A stretch of 64,000 nucleotides of DNA from Enoplolaimus lenunculus (GCA_030248215.1 JASANG010001276.1:349966-413965), one strand, 5' to 3'. Counted from the stretch's first letter, positions 48,440 to 59,853 are shown. A program made the numbers and translations. Notes: generated from the sequence alone by a model not told the origin.

Positions 48440-48595
48440 GGCCCATGTACAATATCAGGTACGGAACGTTTTTCTGTGGGACTAGAAAAGGGTAAGCGTA
48501 AGCTTTACACTATTTTTCGCTTGGATTAGGCTTACGCTAAGGCATAGGCTGAAGACTATGCTTATAATATTGTTCCGCCGCTGTTCTGTGCATTG
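48440..48595 (-). mobile_element. Telomere-like MITE, subfamily A
   Basis: ggcccatgtacaatatcagg tacggaacgtttttctgtgg gac ... cttggattaggcttacgc ... ttgttccgccgctgttctgt gcattg. Directly abuts the broken left side of the next element (48599). Confidence -1.
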
Positions 48596-48598
48596 CTA

Positions 48599-48862
48599 CA
48601 AAATTTTGCAAAATTTTTCTGTTTAGCCCGTTTCGTTTTACGTTTGTCAAAATTTTCAAGAAAGAATTTCCGAAATTTCGCAGAAAATTAGCGTAAAACC
48701 AAACAACTTAACAACATATTGCACAAATTGACTAAAATGAACTAATCAACCCTCATTTTTACTACCTAATTTCGCCTCACCTCCAGTTCCGGTTTTGGCT
48801 CTGGCAAGTTTGTTTAACCTGTGGCTCCGGCTTCGGTATTTTTCACCTCCGGTTGCACCCTG
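48599..48862. mobile_element. MITE, CAGGGTGCAACCGG family, left end missing
   Basis: aaattttgcaaaattttt ... tttcgttttacgtttgtc ... cacctccggttgcaccctg. Its left third is replaced by the telomere-like MITE at 48440-48595, suggesting insertion plus loss of sequence. Confidence -1.
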
Positions 48863-49717
48863 TTTCGTAAGAAATGAGAAAACTGTTGCAGTTTTTCGTG
48901 GCCGCTGGCATCAGCTAGCGTATGAAAAAATATAAAAGGGTACAAGGAAAAATGAAACATTATCTGTAAATTTGTCGACTTGACGTTTCATTTACAACGG
49001 TGAATAATGACGTATAAAATACTTCCCTGAAACTCTACAATTACAATACCGTATGCCATTTAATTACAACCGTTGTTTGTTAATAACAGCAAACAAACGC
49101 CAATTTTACTCTTCCCAAACTCGAGTTCCTCAAATTAATTTGCTGCACTCTGCAATCGGCTCTCACACGATTTCATCATAGTCAGGGTTTCGAATACCTA
49201 ACCAAACAGGAATGTTCTCAAACGCTTTATATGAACAAACTTTTGACTTCCGCTCTGCTCTACAAATTCTACCACAGCAGTATATACCGTTTAGCTTAAT
49301 TTCGGTTGTTTATCTCGTTTTGTGTATATTTTAGCGTTTAAACTATCAGCATTTAAATTATTGCCGAATTCAGATAGGATACAATTACTGAAATAAGTTG
49401 ATTTATTTATACTGTGATTCATCAAATATTGCAGCATCGCTGGTCTCTAGTCAGTAAAGAGACAAATGCGGAAAAACGCACCAATATCTGATTTGCAAGT
49501 TTCTGACGTTTGGTCCTCAACAGCAAGAAACGGTTGCTGAGGTGCAAATAATGACAAAATATTGATTTACAAATCAGAATATTTTGCGAATGCTGTTAGT
49601 CTTCGCGATCTGTACAAACCTATTGAGTGCTCGCTAAGAGTGCTTGCAACTGCGTATAAAATGACCAATAAAAATTCGGTTCACAGTTTTTGGACGTGTA
49701 ACCCTCATCAAAAAATT
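48863..49717. other. Between TTC8 and channel gene, no gene seen
   Basis: Convergent 3' ends of the two genes flank this stretch. No exon or family repeat identified. Confidence -1.
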
Positions 49718-49978
49718 GACCAATGCATACAACAGGGCCGTAACAGTAGTATAAGCATATTCCTAAGCCTTATCCAGAGCCTAAGCGTATGGATGAGCCT
49801 ATTCCTAAGCCTAAGAGTAAGGATGAGCCTATTTCTAAGCCTGAGCCTATTTGAGCCTAAGCCTAAGCATAAGCCTAAGCCTAAGCCAAGCCTAAGCAAA
49901 AAAGTTAGACTAAAGCTTAAACTGACTCTATTTACAGCCCCGCCGGAAAACGATCCGGCCCAGTTGTATACATGGACC
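49718..49978 (+). mobile_element. Telomere-like MITE, subfamily B
   Basis: gaccaatgcatacaacagg gccgtaacagtagtataagc ... cctaagcctaagccaagcc ... ccccgccggaaaacgatccg gcccagttgtatacatggac c. Ends 55 bases from the stop of the channel gene, so it may be part of the 3' UTR. Confidence -1.
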
Positions 49979-50033
49979 AAAAAATTTTACAACACAATGC
50001 AACAAGTAAAATGTTGAAGCCATTGGGCTTTTT

Positions 50034-53000
50034 TTACAAATCATGTGATTCTTCGCCACCTGTTGCGTCGCTTATCCATTGTGTAGTCGCAACTGCATAA
50101 AACCACCAATAAAACGCGTTAAACAACGTGAACGCAATAGGAAACACAAACGAAGCACCGCGATCAATACCTTCAGGCGTTGTGATGTGACACCTGCAAC
50201 ACGACCAGGAGCTTTTCTTTGCATAACCATTTAATTTGTTTGCTGTCGCGTAATTTATGTTATTAGTGTTGTTATTATTATTATTATTATTGTTATCGTA
50301 ATTGTTATCGCGATAATCTAGCGATTTACCAAGGGTATTACAACGCAACGTAATCGCGTTTGTTGCATTAGTTGCGCTGCCAGGTATAGCAACATTCGAC
50401 GACGTAGGAATGTCCGAGTAAGCGCTTAAAATTGCCCGATCATAGCTTTCAGTTTCAGAGTATGGTGTATGATTAAATTGCGATTGTTGGTGTTGTTGTT
50501 GTTGTGGTTGTTGTTGTTGTTGTAGGTGTTGTGGTACCAGTTGCAACTGATTATGCGTTAATGGCTGAGGGTCAGGTTGAAAATTAGGGGTTGATTTTGA
50601 GTCACGTGACAGTGTGCTTCTAATTCCACGCTCGGGATCGACCATCGATGTTGTTGTAATTGCCAGAATTGAGTCCGTTTCAACATCTGGCGGCAGCGCT
50701 GGTTTGGTATGATGGACCGTTTTTATTAACGGAGAATTGACCGATTCTGACGCTGGCAATCCGGACACAGATTTGACGCAGGCAGGATTTGAAAAGTTTG
50801 ACGATTTAAACGGTTCAGCTAAATTAGTGATATCGGTCATTTCGCTTCGGGTTAGCACGCTTAAACGGCTTGGAAGGGTTGGTAATCGTAGTGCGCGTAG
50901 CTTTTCGCGTATTGAATGGTTTGTTGTCGTTGGCTGGAACATATTCTGTTCGTTGTTGTTGTCAGGCGATGGCTGACTGTTTTGTTTGTTCGCTCGATTG
51001 TTCGCGTAACAAACTAACGCTAATTCAACCATACTTGCAAATACAAATGTGATACATCCTAGCATCCATACATCCATTGCTGCAAATAAGCATTACCATT
51101 GACAGCTGCTTGAAGATTTGATTCAATACAAGGGCCAATGTAAAGAACAGGGGCGGAACAGTATTATAAGCATATTCCGAAGCCTAAGCCTAAGCTTAAG
51201 CCTAAGCCTAAGCGTAAGAGTAAGAATGGGCATATTCCTACGTCTAAGAGTAGGCGTATTGCCTAAGCCAAGCAAAAAATTAGTCTAAATCTTAAACTTA
51301 CATACCCTATTCCAGTCTTATACAAACCGTTCCGCCCCTGATCTTTACATGGGTAAATACTAGCAACAAGTTGCTCAATGCATAAGTTAAAGAAACGAAA
51401 GTTCGTATAGGTATTGAAAAAAATTACAAAAAGGAATGCAATAATAGTCTAAGCCTACAATTTGACAGAACGCTAGATCCAATTTGGGTCTAAGCATAAA
51501 GTTTCGGCCCCGAGCAAATATAACGTTACCACATCGTACCTTGGATTAAATGCAGTGTTATTCAGCTGCAGGTTTGATTTTTAAAGCCACTGCCTTCTGT
51601 ATGCAGTCGTCTGAGGTGTCGTTTGAATTCACTAAATGGTATAACCGACCCATGTATACAACAGGGTCGTAAAAGTAGTATAAGCATTTTCCTACGCCTA
51701 AGCCTAACCGCAAGGATGAAGCTATTTTTAAGCCTAAGCCTAACCGTAAAGATGAGCCTATTCCTAAGCCTAAGCAAAACTATTAGTCTAAACCTTAAAC
51801 TGACTCTATATTGTAGCGCCGCCAGAAAACGACCTCGCCCTGTTCTGTACACGAGCGATGGTAACTTGTAATCTGTTTGCGAAATTTACCTTTAATATAA
51901 GACACACGTGGTAGATTTCTGAAAATATTTCCAAACTGAAACGTTAATGCAAGAAGCGAACTGACGCCAACTGTAGTGCGAGCCGGAAGCGCCCGTGGAT
52001 CCATAAAGAACGACACCCAACTCATCATTATCGTCAGATATGTAGGAAAATATGCCTAAAATTGTTGAACAAACCAGTGAGATATTAGCGTTTGCTTCTA
52101 AAATTAAAACCAAAATAGTAGAATCACATTAAAATAAGCTATCTACAACCCCAGAGTCTGTAGTACGATTAGCTTTGGCTTGAGTCGATGTTATGCCCGT
52201 TTTCATATGTGCCGCTTTCTCTGTAGACTAAAATGTGCCTAACGGCTATACCGCTCGGCATGGCTGTATACGAATGAAAACAACAAACAAATTTAACGTA
52301 TATACCATTAAAATGTAGCACACACCAGGTTTATAGGTTATAAAGTTTTAACAAACCACATGTAAGTTTTTTCAGACTATACAGTGTTTTAAATTCTAGT
52401 TCAGGCCTGTAGCCAACTCGGATCAAGCGAAATCACCCATAGACATCCAGTAAAGTTTCCCATATGGCTATAAACCCAAGATTTTAACCCTCTGCTGATT
52501 TCTAGTACTCTATTAAGGGTCATGCTGTTCAACGGTGCCAAGTTTAAATTTAAATTTCGTTGCAGAAATGCAATGGATATGAGCATATATGTTGGCACAG
52601 TTCAGTATGGAAAAACTCCAAAACAATTACTAAATGTTCTCGAGAAGTCTTACATTTTTCTCTATGGGTGAGGAAAATTGTATAGGAGGTCTAAGCAACC
52701 CCTTCCTCTCTCTGTTTGGGCCGGTGCTAGTTAGACAGTTTATTCAAGAATCCAAAAATTGTTCGTTCTGGGACTTTAGTTGAAATCAGTTGTAGCACAG
52801 CTTTACCGTGCTTCCGATATATAAACGCGTGCTGGCAAGCTTGCTTCAAACGTGCGGTGCACTCGAGCATCGCTCTCGTGCTGTGCAAGTGACTCAACAA
52901 CTCGCGCAGCGCACTCGTGCAGAACTCGTCCTATCGCACTCGTTGCACACTTGTGCGTACACACGTTCTTTATTCACTTGTACTGCAAGATAGCAATGCG

Positions 53001-56000
53001 TTCGTGCACGCACTCGCATCATTTCGTTCGGCTCCTGGCGAGCACTTGACGCATCGCAGCACCCTGCGATCATATCTCGGAAGACTGCAAAGCCGTGGTA
53101 CAACTTTTACTGAAACTCTCAGACGATGTGGAACTCTGTTCAAATGTTTGACCGCATGCCTATCCAGTCTATGCCGTGGTAAGCGCTTCAATGTATACCT
53201 GTAAAATATAAAATCCATAGCGTCGCTTGAACGTAAACGTCACCCGTAAGCGATCCCAAGGGCCGTTCGGATAATGAGCGACTTCCTTTATCGCGTGATG
53301 TGTTGCTAAATCAAAATCTGGCAACTTGATTTCTTTTGTCAGTGTCACTGCGTGGTCAAACCATTCTAAACGAACTTCTTCGTTGTTGTGTGAATAACTT
53401 TCGAATACAAGTGAACACGTTTGGCTGTCGAATGGAAACCCGCGCAGGTCAAGATTACAAGGCGCTTTGACCTATAACAACGTCTTTACAATTGACCCAC
53501 AGTAAAATGTAAACATCAGCAGTAGACGGATTTGGAAATTTTTTGACTCCAAGCGATACATGTAGCTATCGAACCAGCGAATGATTAATGCCGCAATTCA
53601 GCACATTTTTCGCATTTGATTTGTGTTTACGTCTGTGTCACTTTGGTTTTCCGCAGTGGCAGCGGTTTAAAAACCTATCACTAACTGGTGTTAGGAATAT
53701 TTGACAATACTGGCCCATAAATTCTGTATTCGTTTTAATTTATAGCAGATTTTATAAGCTCCCATGTTCTAAGTACCAGCGCATGCAAACGATAAATGTT
53801 GTTTATTGAAATACCTGCATGCGATAATTAACCCATAACGAACCATCATCATATAATATAACGAACATATTGTTCGTCGGCGAATTGTGAATGTACGAAT
53901 GCTTTGAATTGACGAGGCATATTTCTGGCGACCAAACTTCTTTCAGGATTGCTGGATCCAAAGTGATATTGTTCATACATTTTGTTAAATTCCTGAAATT
54001 GACAAAAGTTGTAGCCAATGTTTCTTTTAGGTGCGTAAACCATAGATTAAGTGGCCAATGTTACTTTTAGGGGCGTAAACAGTAGATTAAGTGGCCAATG
54101 TTACTTTTAGGGGCGTAAACAGTAGATTAAGTGGCCAATGTTACTTTTAGGGGCGTAAACAGTAGATTAAGTGGCCAATGTTACTTTTAGGGGCGTAACA
54201 GTAGATTAAGTGGTCAATGTTACTTTTAGGGGCGTAAACAGTAGATTAAGTGGCCAATGTTACTTTTAGGGGCGTAAACAGTAGATTAAGTGGCCAATGT
54301 TACTTTTAGGGGCGTAAACAGTAGATTAAGTGGCCAATGTTACTTTTAGGGGCGTAAACAGTAGATTAAGTGGCCAATGTTACTTTTAGGGGCGTAACAG
54401 TAGATTAAGTGGCCAATGTTACTTTTAGGGGCGTAAACAGTAGATTAAGTGGCCAATGTTACTTTTAGGGGCGTAAACAGTAGATTAAGTGGCCAATGTT
54501 ACTTTTAGGGGCGTAACAGTAGATTAAGTGGCCAATGTTACTTTTAGGGGCGTAACAGTAGATTAAGTGGCCAATGTTACTTTTAGGGGCGTAACAGTAG
54601 ATTAAGTGGCCAATGTTACTTTTAGGGGCGTAACAGTAGATTAAGTGGCCAATGTTACTTTTAGGGGCGTAAACAGTAGATTAAGTGGCCAATGTTACTT
54701 TTAGGGGCGTAAACAGTAGATTAAGTCTAAGTGGCCAATGTTACTTTTAGGGGCGTAAACAGTAGATTAAGTGGCCAATGTTACTTTTAGGGGCGTAAAG
54801 TAGATTAAGTGGCCAATGTTACTTTTAGGGGCGTAAACAGTAGATTAAGTGGCCAATGTTACTTTTAGGGGCGTAAACAGTAGATTAAGTGGCCAATGTT
54901 ACTTTTAGGGGCGTAAACAGTAGATTAAGTGGCCAATGTTACTTTTAGGGGCGTAAACAGTAGATTAAGTGGCCAATGTTACTTTTAGGGGCGTAAACAG
55001 TAGATTAAGTGGCCAATGTTACTTTTAGGGGCGTAACAGTAGATTAAGTGGCCAATGTTACTTTTAGGGGCGTAAACAGTAGATTAAGTGGCCAATGTTA
55101 CTTTTAGGGGCGTAAACAGTAGATTAAGTGGCCAATGTTACTTTTAGGGGCGTAAACAGTAGATTAAGTGGCCAATGTTACTTTTAGGGGCGTAAACAGT
55201 AGATTAAGTGGCCAATGTTACTTTTAGGGGCGTAACAGTAGATTAAGTGGCCAATGTTACTTTTAGGGGCGTAACAGTAGATTAAGTGGCCAATGTTACT
55301 TTTAGGGGCGTAAACAGTAGATTAAGTGGCCAATGTTACTTTTAGGGGCGTAAACAGTAGATTAAGTGGCCAATGTTACTTTTAGGGGCGTGGCAGCAGA
55401 TTAAGACGCCAATGTTACTTTTGGGTGCGTAACAGTAGATAAAGCGTATTTCTAAGCCTAAGCCTCGGCGACGGACGGCATCGTACGGGTGACGGACTGT
55501 GCCGCACCTCAAAAAGTATAACGCAACGCTAAGTCTCTTTCACATGTTTGAAAGCTATTAGACAAAGCGCTTTGCTGGCACTTTAATCGCAACAGTAAAT
55601 TATGCTCTGCTGACCTAAGTTCCGTAGGTCGATTGGTTCAGGTCTTGGCTTCGGTATTGAGATGAAAAGTGTGGCATTATTACTTATATTTATACAATAT
55701 TGTATATGAACCGCTTAAAAATAAATAAAACTCAAAATGTAAATATTATAATTTCGAATCAATATTTCACTAAACCAGAACATTTGGCCAAACCAGAATA
55801 GCAACAGTAATACGAACAAACACTGCTGGAATTAACACAACTATTGAAGCTAACTTTTAAATCCCTAAATATTGAAAGATGAAAAGTATTTTACATGCAC
55901 ACAGTCGTTTGAGCATACTATGGTAGGATCCCCAAAATTCCGGGCTGGGAGCCCCTTGCGATGATCAAAATCTTTTTCAATTTTTTTGTTCATCATCTTG

Positions 56001-56591
56001 TTAGGGTGTGGGCCTCTATTTGATGTGCCCCCCAAATAAAGAGGGCCAATGTTACTTTTGGGGCGCTACAGTAGATTAAGCGTATTCCTAAGCCTAAGCC
56101 TAAGCCTAAGCGTTGCAAACATGTGTTTCTAAGCCTAAGCCTAACCTAAGCAAAAAATGTAAATCTTGACTCTAAACTATTCTTCTGTTGACCCACCAGA
56201 AACCTGGACGACCCTCAAAGTAACATGGTCCTATGTAGTGGCGGCACAGACCCTGCGGTCACATCAATCAATACCTGAAACTCAAATGTGGATCTTGCCA
56301 AAACTGTGAGTAAAAGATATCGATTTCAAAATCGGCCGAAATTTCACTGAAACTCGAAATGTCTTGGATGTGAATTTCAGCTTTCACCGTCAATCCATCT
56401 TCGTTGGGCAGAACTATTTTGTGTGGATAATTGCGGCGGAGTTCTTGCGTTATTTCGCCTTCGTTCAGTCCGTCTGTACACCATTTGCGTTTTGCGCGTA
56501 TACGATCAGCGTTGAAAACTACGACAAGCGCCAGAACCGTAATGAAATTTGTCAAACTGCAGTTGACGTTTACCAGCGACCAAGATCGCAT
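50034..56591 (-). CDS. Cys-loop ligand-gated chloride channel subunit (ACC/MOD-1/LGC-like)
   Basis: Pentameric receptor subunit. Exons on the minus strand: 56591-56275, 53992-53815, 53471-53199, 52055-51890, 51079-50034; 1980 nt, 659 aa, phases agree. Signal peptide about 1-30; ligand-binding domain with [40 protein letters not shown] and [15 protein letters not shown]; Cys-loop C170-C184 ([15 protein letters not shown], 13 residues between); TM1 from [22 protein letters not shown]2 entrance P280-A281-R282, the PAR motif of anion-selective channels, then [14 protein letters not shown]3 [20 protein letters not shown]; a cytoplasmic loop of about 280 residues with poly-Q and poly-N tracts; TM4 [16 protein letters not shown]. 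The ALTFQFGN pore and FPTYLT TM1 point to the amine/acetylcholine-gated chloride channels known from nematodes; the ligand is not proven. Intron 1 carries the 40-bp minisatellite. Confidence -1.
51133..51353 (+). mobile_element. Telomere-like MITE, subfamily A, channel intron 4
   Basis: ggccaatgtaaagaacagg ggcggaacagtattataagc ... cctaagcctaagcttaagcc ... accgttccgcccctgatctt tacatggg. Starts 54 bases beyond the acceptor of the last channel exon. Confidence -1.
51647..51856 (+). mobile_element. Telomere-like MITE, subfamily B, channel intron 4
   Basis: gacccatgtatacaacagg gtcgtaaaagtagtataagc ... cctaagcctaaccgtaaag ... cgccgccagaaaacgacctc gccctgttctgtacacgagc. Its edge is 33 bases from the donor of channel exon 4 (51890). 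Confidence -1.
52056..53198. other. Channel intron 3, no further gene
   Basis: 1143 bp. 52405-52425 shows a fragment of the CAGGCCCGTAGCC termini. 52840-53100 is relatively GC-rich with gcactcgtgc/tcgcactcgt phrases; ORFs there overlap on both strands and show no domain. Confidence -1.
54011..55443 (+). repeat. 40-bp minisatellite, about 36 units, derived from a MITE terminus
   Basis: Unit: gtggccaatgttactttta + ggggcgtaaacagtagatta + a. Some units are 39 bp (cgtaacag instead of cgtaaacag); one (54726) has a 6-base insertion. Edge units at 54011-54050 and 55404-55443 are diverged while the inner ones are nearly identical, the usual sign of unequal exchange or slippage. The unit is the first 35-40 bp of telomere-like MITE subfamily C (compare 56044 and 58721). 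The last unit runs on into agcgtatttctaagcctaagcc, the element's own next segment. Lies in channel intron 1, ending 18 bases from the acceptor of exon 2. Confidence -1.
55444..56043. other. Channel intron 1, right part
   Basis: Begins with the broken continuation of the subfamily C element (to about 55470), then unassigned AT-rich sequence. No gene. Confidence -1.
56044..56231 (+). mobile_element. Telomere-like MITE, subfamily C (full), channel intron 1
   Basis: ggccaatgttacttttggg gcgctacagtagattaagcg, four hexamers cctaagcctaagcctaagcg, ctattcttctgttgacccac cagaaacctggacg and the end caaagtaacatggtcc. Same orientation as the minisatellite 600 bp away; ends 43 bases from the donor of exon 1. 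Confidence -1.
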
Positions 56592-56852
56592 ATGCGGCTT
56601 TTTTGAAGCGAATCTTTTAAGTTAAAATCGTATATAGATTTGTCTAAAAACATTTTGAAATATTTCAATACTCGCCGCAGATTTTAAGTGTCTGCCCATT
56701 ACGCTTAACCCTTCTCACATTGAGTTGCCTGTAGGCAACTCAGCGCAGTGTATATACGTTAAATAGTATATATCGCACCGTGTTTAACAATTGCAACACG
56801 TATACATAGTACTAAATCACCACAAGACGTGAGAGCCCCCTCGGGCTCGAGC

Positions 56853-56985
56853 GTCAAGCTCCTATAGCTGAGTGGTGATGGTATACGCCTCGCACTCCAG
56901 TCACTGGAGTTCGAATCCTAGCATAAAAGTAGGTCTAAGGGGAAATAGAAAATATTCATGTGAGAAACGTTTAAACCTAAACCTA
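56853..56985 (+). mobile_element. tRNA-derived SINE (clearest copy)
   Basis: A box tatagctgagtggtgatggt, B box gagttcgaatcctag, then ataaaagtaggtctaagg and the shared tail ggaaatagaaaatattcatg tgagaa. A likely pol III transcribed SINE family. About 260 bases upstream of the channel start codon. Confidence -1.
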
Positions 56986-57634
56986 TGCATGAGAATAAAA
57001 AATTTACTAAACTTATGCCTCTGACCCGAATGTCCAACACCTTCCGTTTCGGCTGTCTCCCAGTGGAAGCCCCCATAAGTAACATGCGTCCAACGCTGTA
57101 TGTGACACGCTGAAGAAACAGCTAAGCCTAACTGAAAAGTTGTATGTGAAATATTTGGCAAAGTATCAACGTACTTTTCAAATTGTTTCGGAAAATTTCG
57201 GTTAAATTTGAGGGCAAATATAGAAAAATAGGTATTTATCTGAAATTAATTTTTCAAGAAATTTCATGAATGAAAGTTACTGATACACAGAGCAGAACAG
57301 CTTGTGAGACGAGACTGGACATGATTGACTATCGCTACTGTATCCACAGTTTACTTTAATTTTCACCGCCGTGTGGAATTTCACACAATCCGACCTGACT
57401 TTTGGTGGTCTCGATATTAATTAGAATAAACGCTAACTATATCAAGATTTTCGAATATGAGCGGAATATGATTAGTCGAGTTGGCTACCTGGCATTTTTC
57501 TATTGACTCAACATTTGGTAAAGGAAAAAACGCAATACGTGCTGGGTACATTCTTTTTTCACACGCCGTATGTTTCAGTTGCACACTGTTCACAAAGAAA
57601 ACGATCATCTACTATTGTTTTTACCAAAGACGGA

Positions 57635-57822
57635 GCAGCCACCCTCCATACCCCCCATTTGGGGGGCATCCCTACAGGGGCCCCCGCCCTAACCGGATGA
57701 AACGAAAACCGCTTAAGTTTCAAAATGCGCCAGGCTTCTCGTTCGCTACGCTCGCGAGTTTCGAGCCCGCCACCCTGGAATTTGGGTAAAGCCCTCACCC
57801 ACGCCTGCTCCGGCACTGAGTT
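57635..57822. repeat. GC-rich dispersed repeat, unclassified
   Basis: gagcagccaccctccatacc, ccccatttggggggcatccc, gtttcgagcccgccaccctgg, cacgcctgctccggcac. Begins and ends with mirrored ggagcag/ctgctccg; part recurs at 36955-37030. ORFs inside read on both strands and have no family motif. Confidence -1.
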
Positions 57823-58162
57823 TTACTGATATAATTGTCGTAAAATGAGGATTAATTTTTGCACAAAGCGGGCGCATAAACAGCTTGGCGTAATACCCAA
57901 TGCCAAGCTGAAAAATTGTTTTCTAGACACATTGCTTATAAATTTAGTCAAAATTTCACTTGTATCAAAAAAGCGTGGTAGAAGTGCATCTGGCATATTT
58001 TTTTGCCAAAATGTATATTTTATTTGTATGGTAAAATTGCCACGCTTGACAACGATGAATTTTGATTGATTCGCTCTAGAATTCCAAAAACCTCTCCTGG
58101 TCGTTTAGGTATCGCTAACATAAAGCACGATGCTTTAGCAAAAAAATAATTGCGATCGCCTA

Positions 58163-58589
58163 CTGTAGGGACCCGAATAAGAGGGGAGATAATAAGAGGG
58201 GGTCCCCATTTTGAATCAATAAGAGTTCGTAACCCTAGTAAGAGACCGTTAGCGAATAGGGACCCTGAGCCCAAATTACAGTCCATAAATGTCAATTATC
58301 CCTAAATGTAGTGCGTAAATAACTACAGGCCCAAATAAAGTTGAGTTCGAAATTTTAAAATGCACTTAAGCTTTGAAAGCAACATTCCCAAGTATAATCT
58401 TGCATTATCGCTCAAGCTTTTGATACAAGATAAATAAACGTTTAATTTAACGGTTAATTGCAGTACCGGATATTTATCAGTGACGAAGGGTGGTGGAGCT
58501 TGGGTTAGAAATGAATAACAGTCCGTAACCGAATAACAATGGGATACCCTCTGGAGAGGCTAAATAAATATCAGGCCCCTCTTATTCGG
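58163..58589. mobile_element. MITE, CTGTAGTGACCCG family (whole copy)
   Basis: 427 bp: ctgtagggacccgaataag ... cttattcgggttactacag with TA on both sides. Best complete copy together with 62147-62580. Confidence -1.
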
Positions 58590-58680
58590 GTTACTACAGT
58601 ATAAGATATTTTTGGAAAGCTAAAAAGATACCAATACTCAAAAATTAATCACAAAACACGTTTCTGTGTACATATACTAA

Positions 58681-58960
58681 CCCCTTCCCAACCGAATATT
58701 TTCTATTTCAGGCCAATTCTGACCAATGTTACTTTTACGTGCGTAACAGTAGATTAAGCGTATTTCTAAGCCTAAGCCTAAGCCTAAGCGAAAAAAAATG
58801 TAATTTAGAATATAAACCTACTCTTTTATAGACCCACCAGAAACCTAGACGCCCCTTAAAGTAACATGGACCTCAATTCAAATTTCAGCCTAGGATTCGA
58901 ATCAGACTATTCGACTGGGAGGAGATTACCGTCCTTGAACCCGAGAAAGCTCATGACTGT
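58681..58960 (-). mobile_element. tRNA-derived SINE split by a MITE
   Basis: Tail part ccgaatattttctatttca (complement of the SINE tail) at 58691-58710 and the B box region cctaggattcgaatc at 58889-58903 lie on either side of the MITE at 58721-58872. Removing the MITE leaves an arrangement like the SINE at 26215-26366. Confidence -1.
58721..58872 (+). mobile_element. Telomere-like MITE, subfamily C, inserted in SINE
   Basis: gaccaatgttacttttacg tgcgtaacagtagattaagc, cctaagcctaagcctaagcg, ctcttttatagacccaccag aaacctagacg, and ccttaaagtaacatggacc. 152 bp, both ends present. Confidence -1.
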
Positions 58961-58989
58961 GTAAAGATTTGTACTGCGAACAGGTGTAA

Positions 58990-59853
58990 TTATGAAGCAC
59001 TAGTAAAATTGTGCAATTATAAATAAAACTTAACATGAGAAATCCAACTTAAAACAACTCGGTATACTTCTCAAAATCCCAATTAACGTTCCCAAACTAA
59101 ACCATCCCTACTAACACAAACACAGAATACAATCCTTTATAAAGATATGCTAATTAACTCAACCGAAACACAACCGAACCTCTACGTAAGCCGCTAATAA
59201 ATTCTTTGAAATTTTATTCAACAAATCTAATAAGATTGAGTACTACAAACTAAACTCTCGAAGGATAGTTTAATTGGACTGAACTCAAATGCTTCGTATT
59301 GCTGTATTTGGTCAGGCAAGGAACCTTGAACCAGTCGCATTGAATCGCGCAACCTATCTTCAGTATTGCTCATGTTTTGTAAACGCCAGTTGTTTGCGAT
59401 ATTAAAAATGGTAGCACGAAAGTTCGGTCTTCTGATAACGTGTCCACTTTACATTTTGTAAGCTGAAATCTCGTCGACTCGACAATTTGTCGCGTATCAT
59501 TATGCTTTTAAGTTTAGTCTTAGGTTTAGATGTTTAGAATGTTTAGAATGATACTTACGTTTAGACGTATGACCCTGGCGGATCGGTAATTGTCGAGCGA
59601 TGCAATTGTCGTAGATTCATTGAGAATTACTGGTTCGAGCGGATAAACGTTTTTCGTAGCCGTCTGTCAAAAATACTCTGTTTCATAGCACCACTTTTTG
59701 GTGTCAAACGTATTCACACTTCACGCGGAAATATGCTTTCAAAGTAAGCCATTTTTAACCCAGGTGAAAGCCCGTGTTCTATTGTGGGCACACGGTCGCA
59801 AAATTTCAGCTAGGTTGTGTTTCCACACGATGTTGAAACTATCAAGAAGAGAG
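58990..59853. other. Intergenic, no gene seen
   Basis: AT-rich; a short ttagtcttaggtttagatg tract at 59515-59535 is telomere-like but isolated. No exon found. Confidence -1.

Noticed and set aside
50737-50976. Plus-strand ORFs opposite the channel loop
   Set aside because: Antisense to the coding exon 51079-50034, no start context or motif.
52852-53218. Four overlapping ORFs, GC-rich, in channel intron 3
   Set aside because: Open on both strands without domain or splice support; composition alone explains them.
54011-55443. CRISPR-like array
   Set aside because: Units are contiguous with no unique spacers, the host is eukaryotic, and the unit matches a MITE end.
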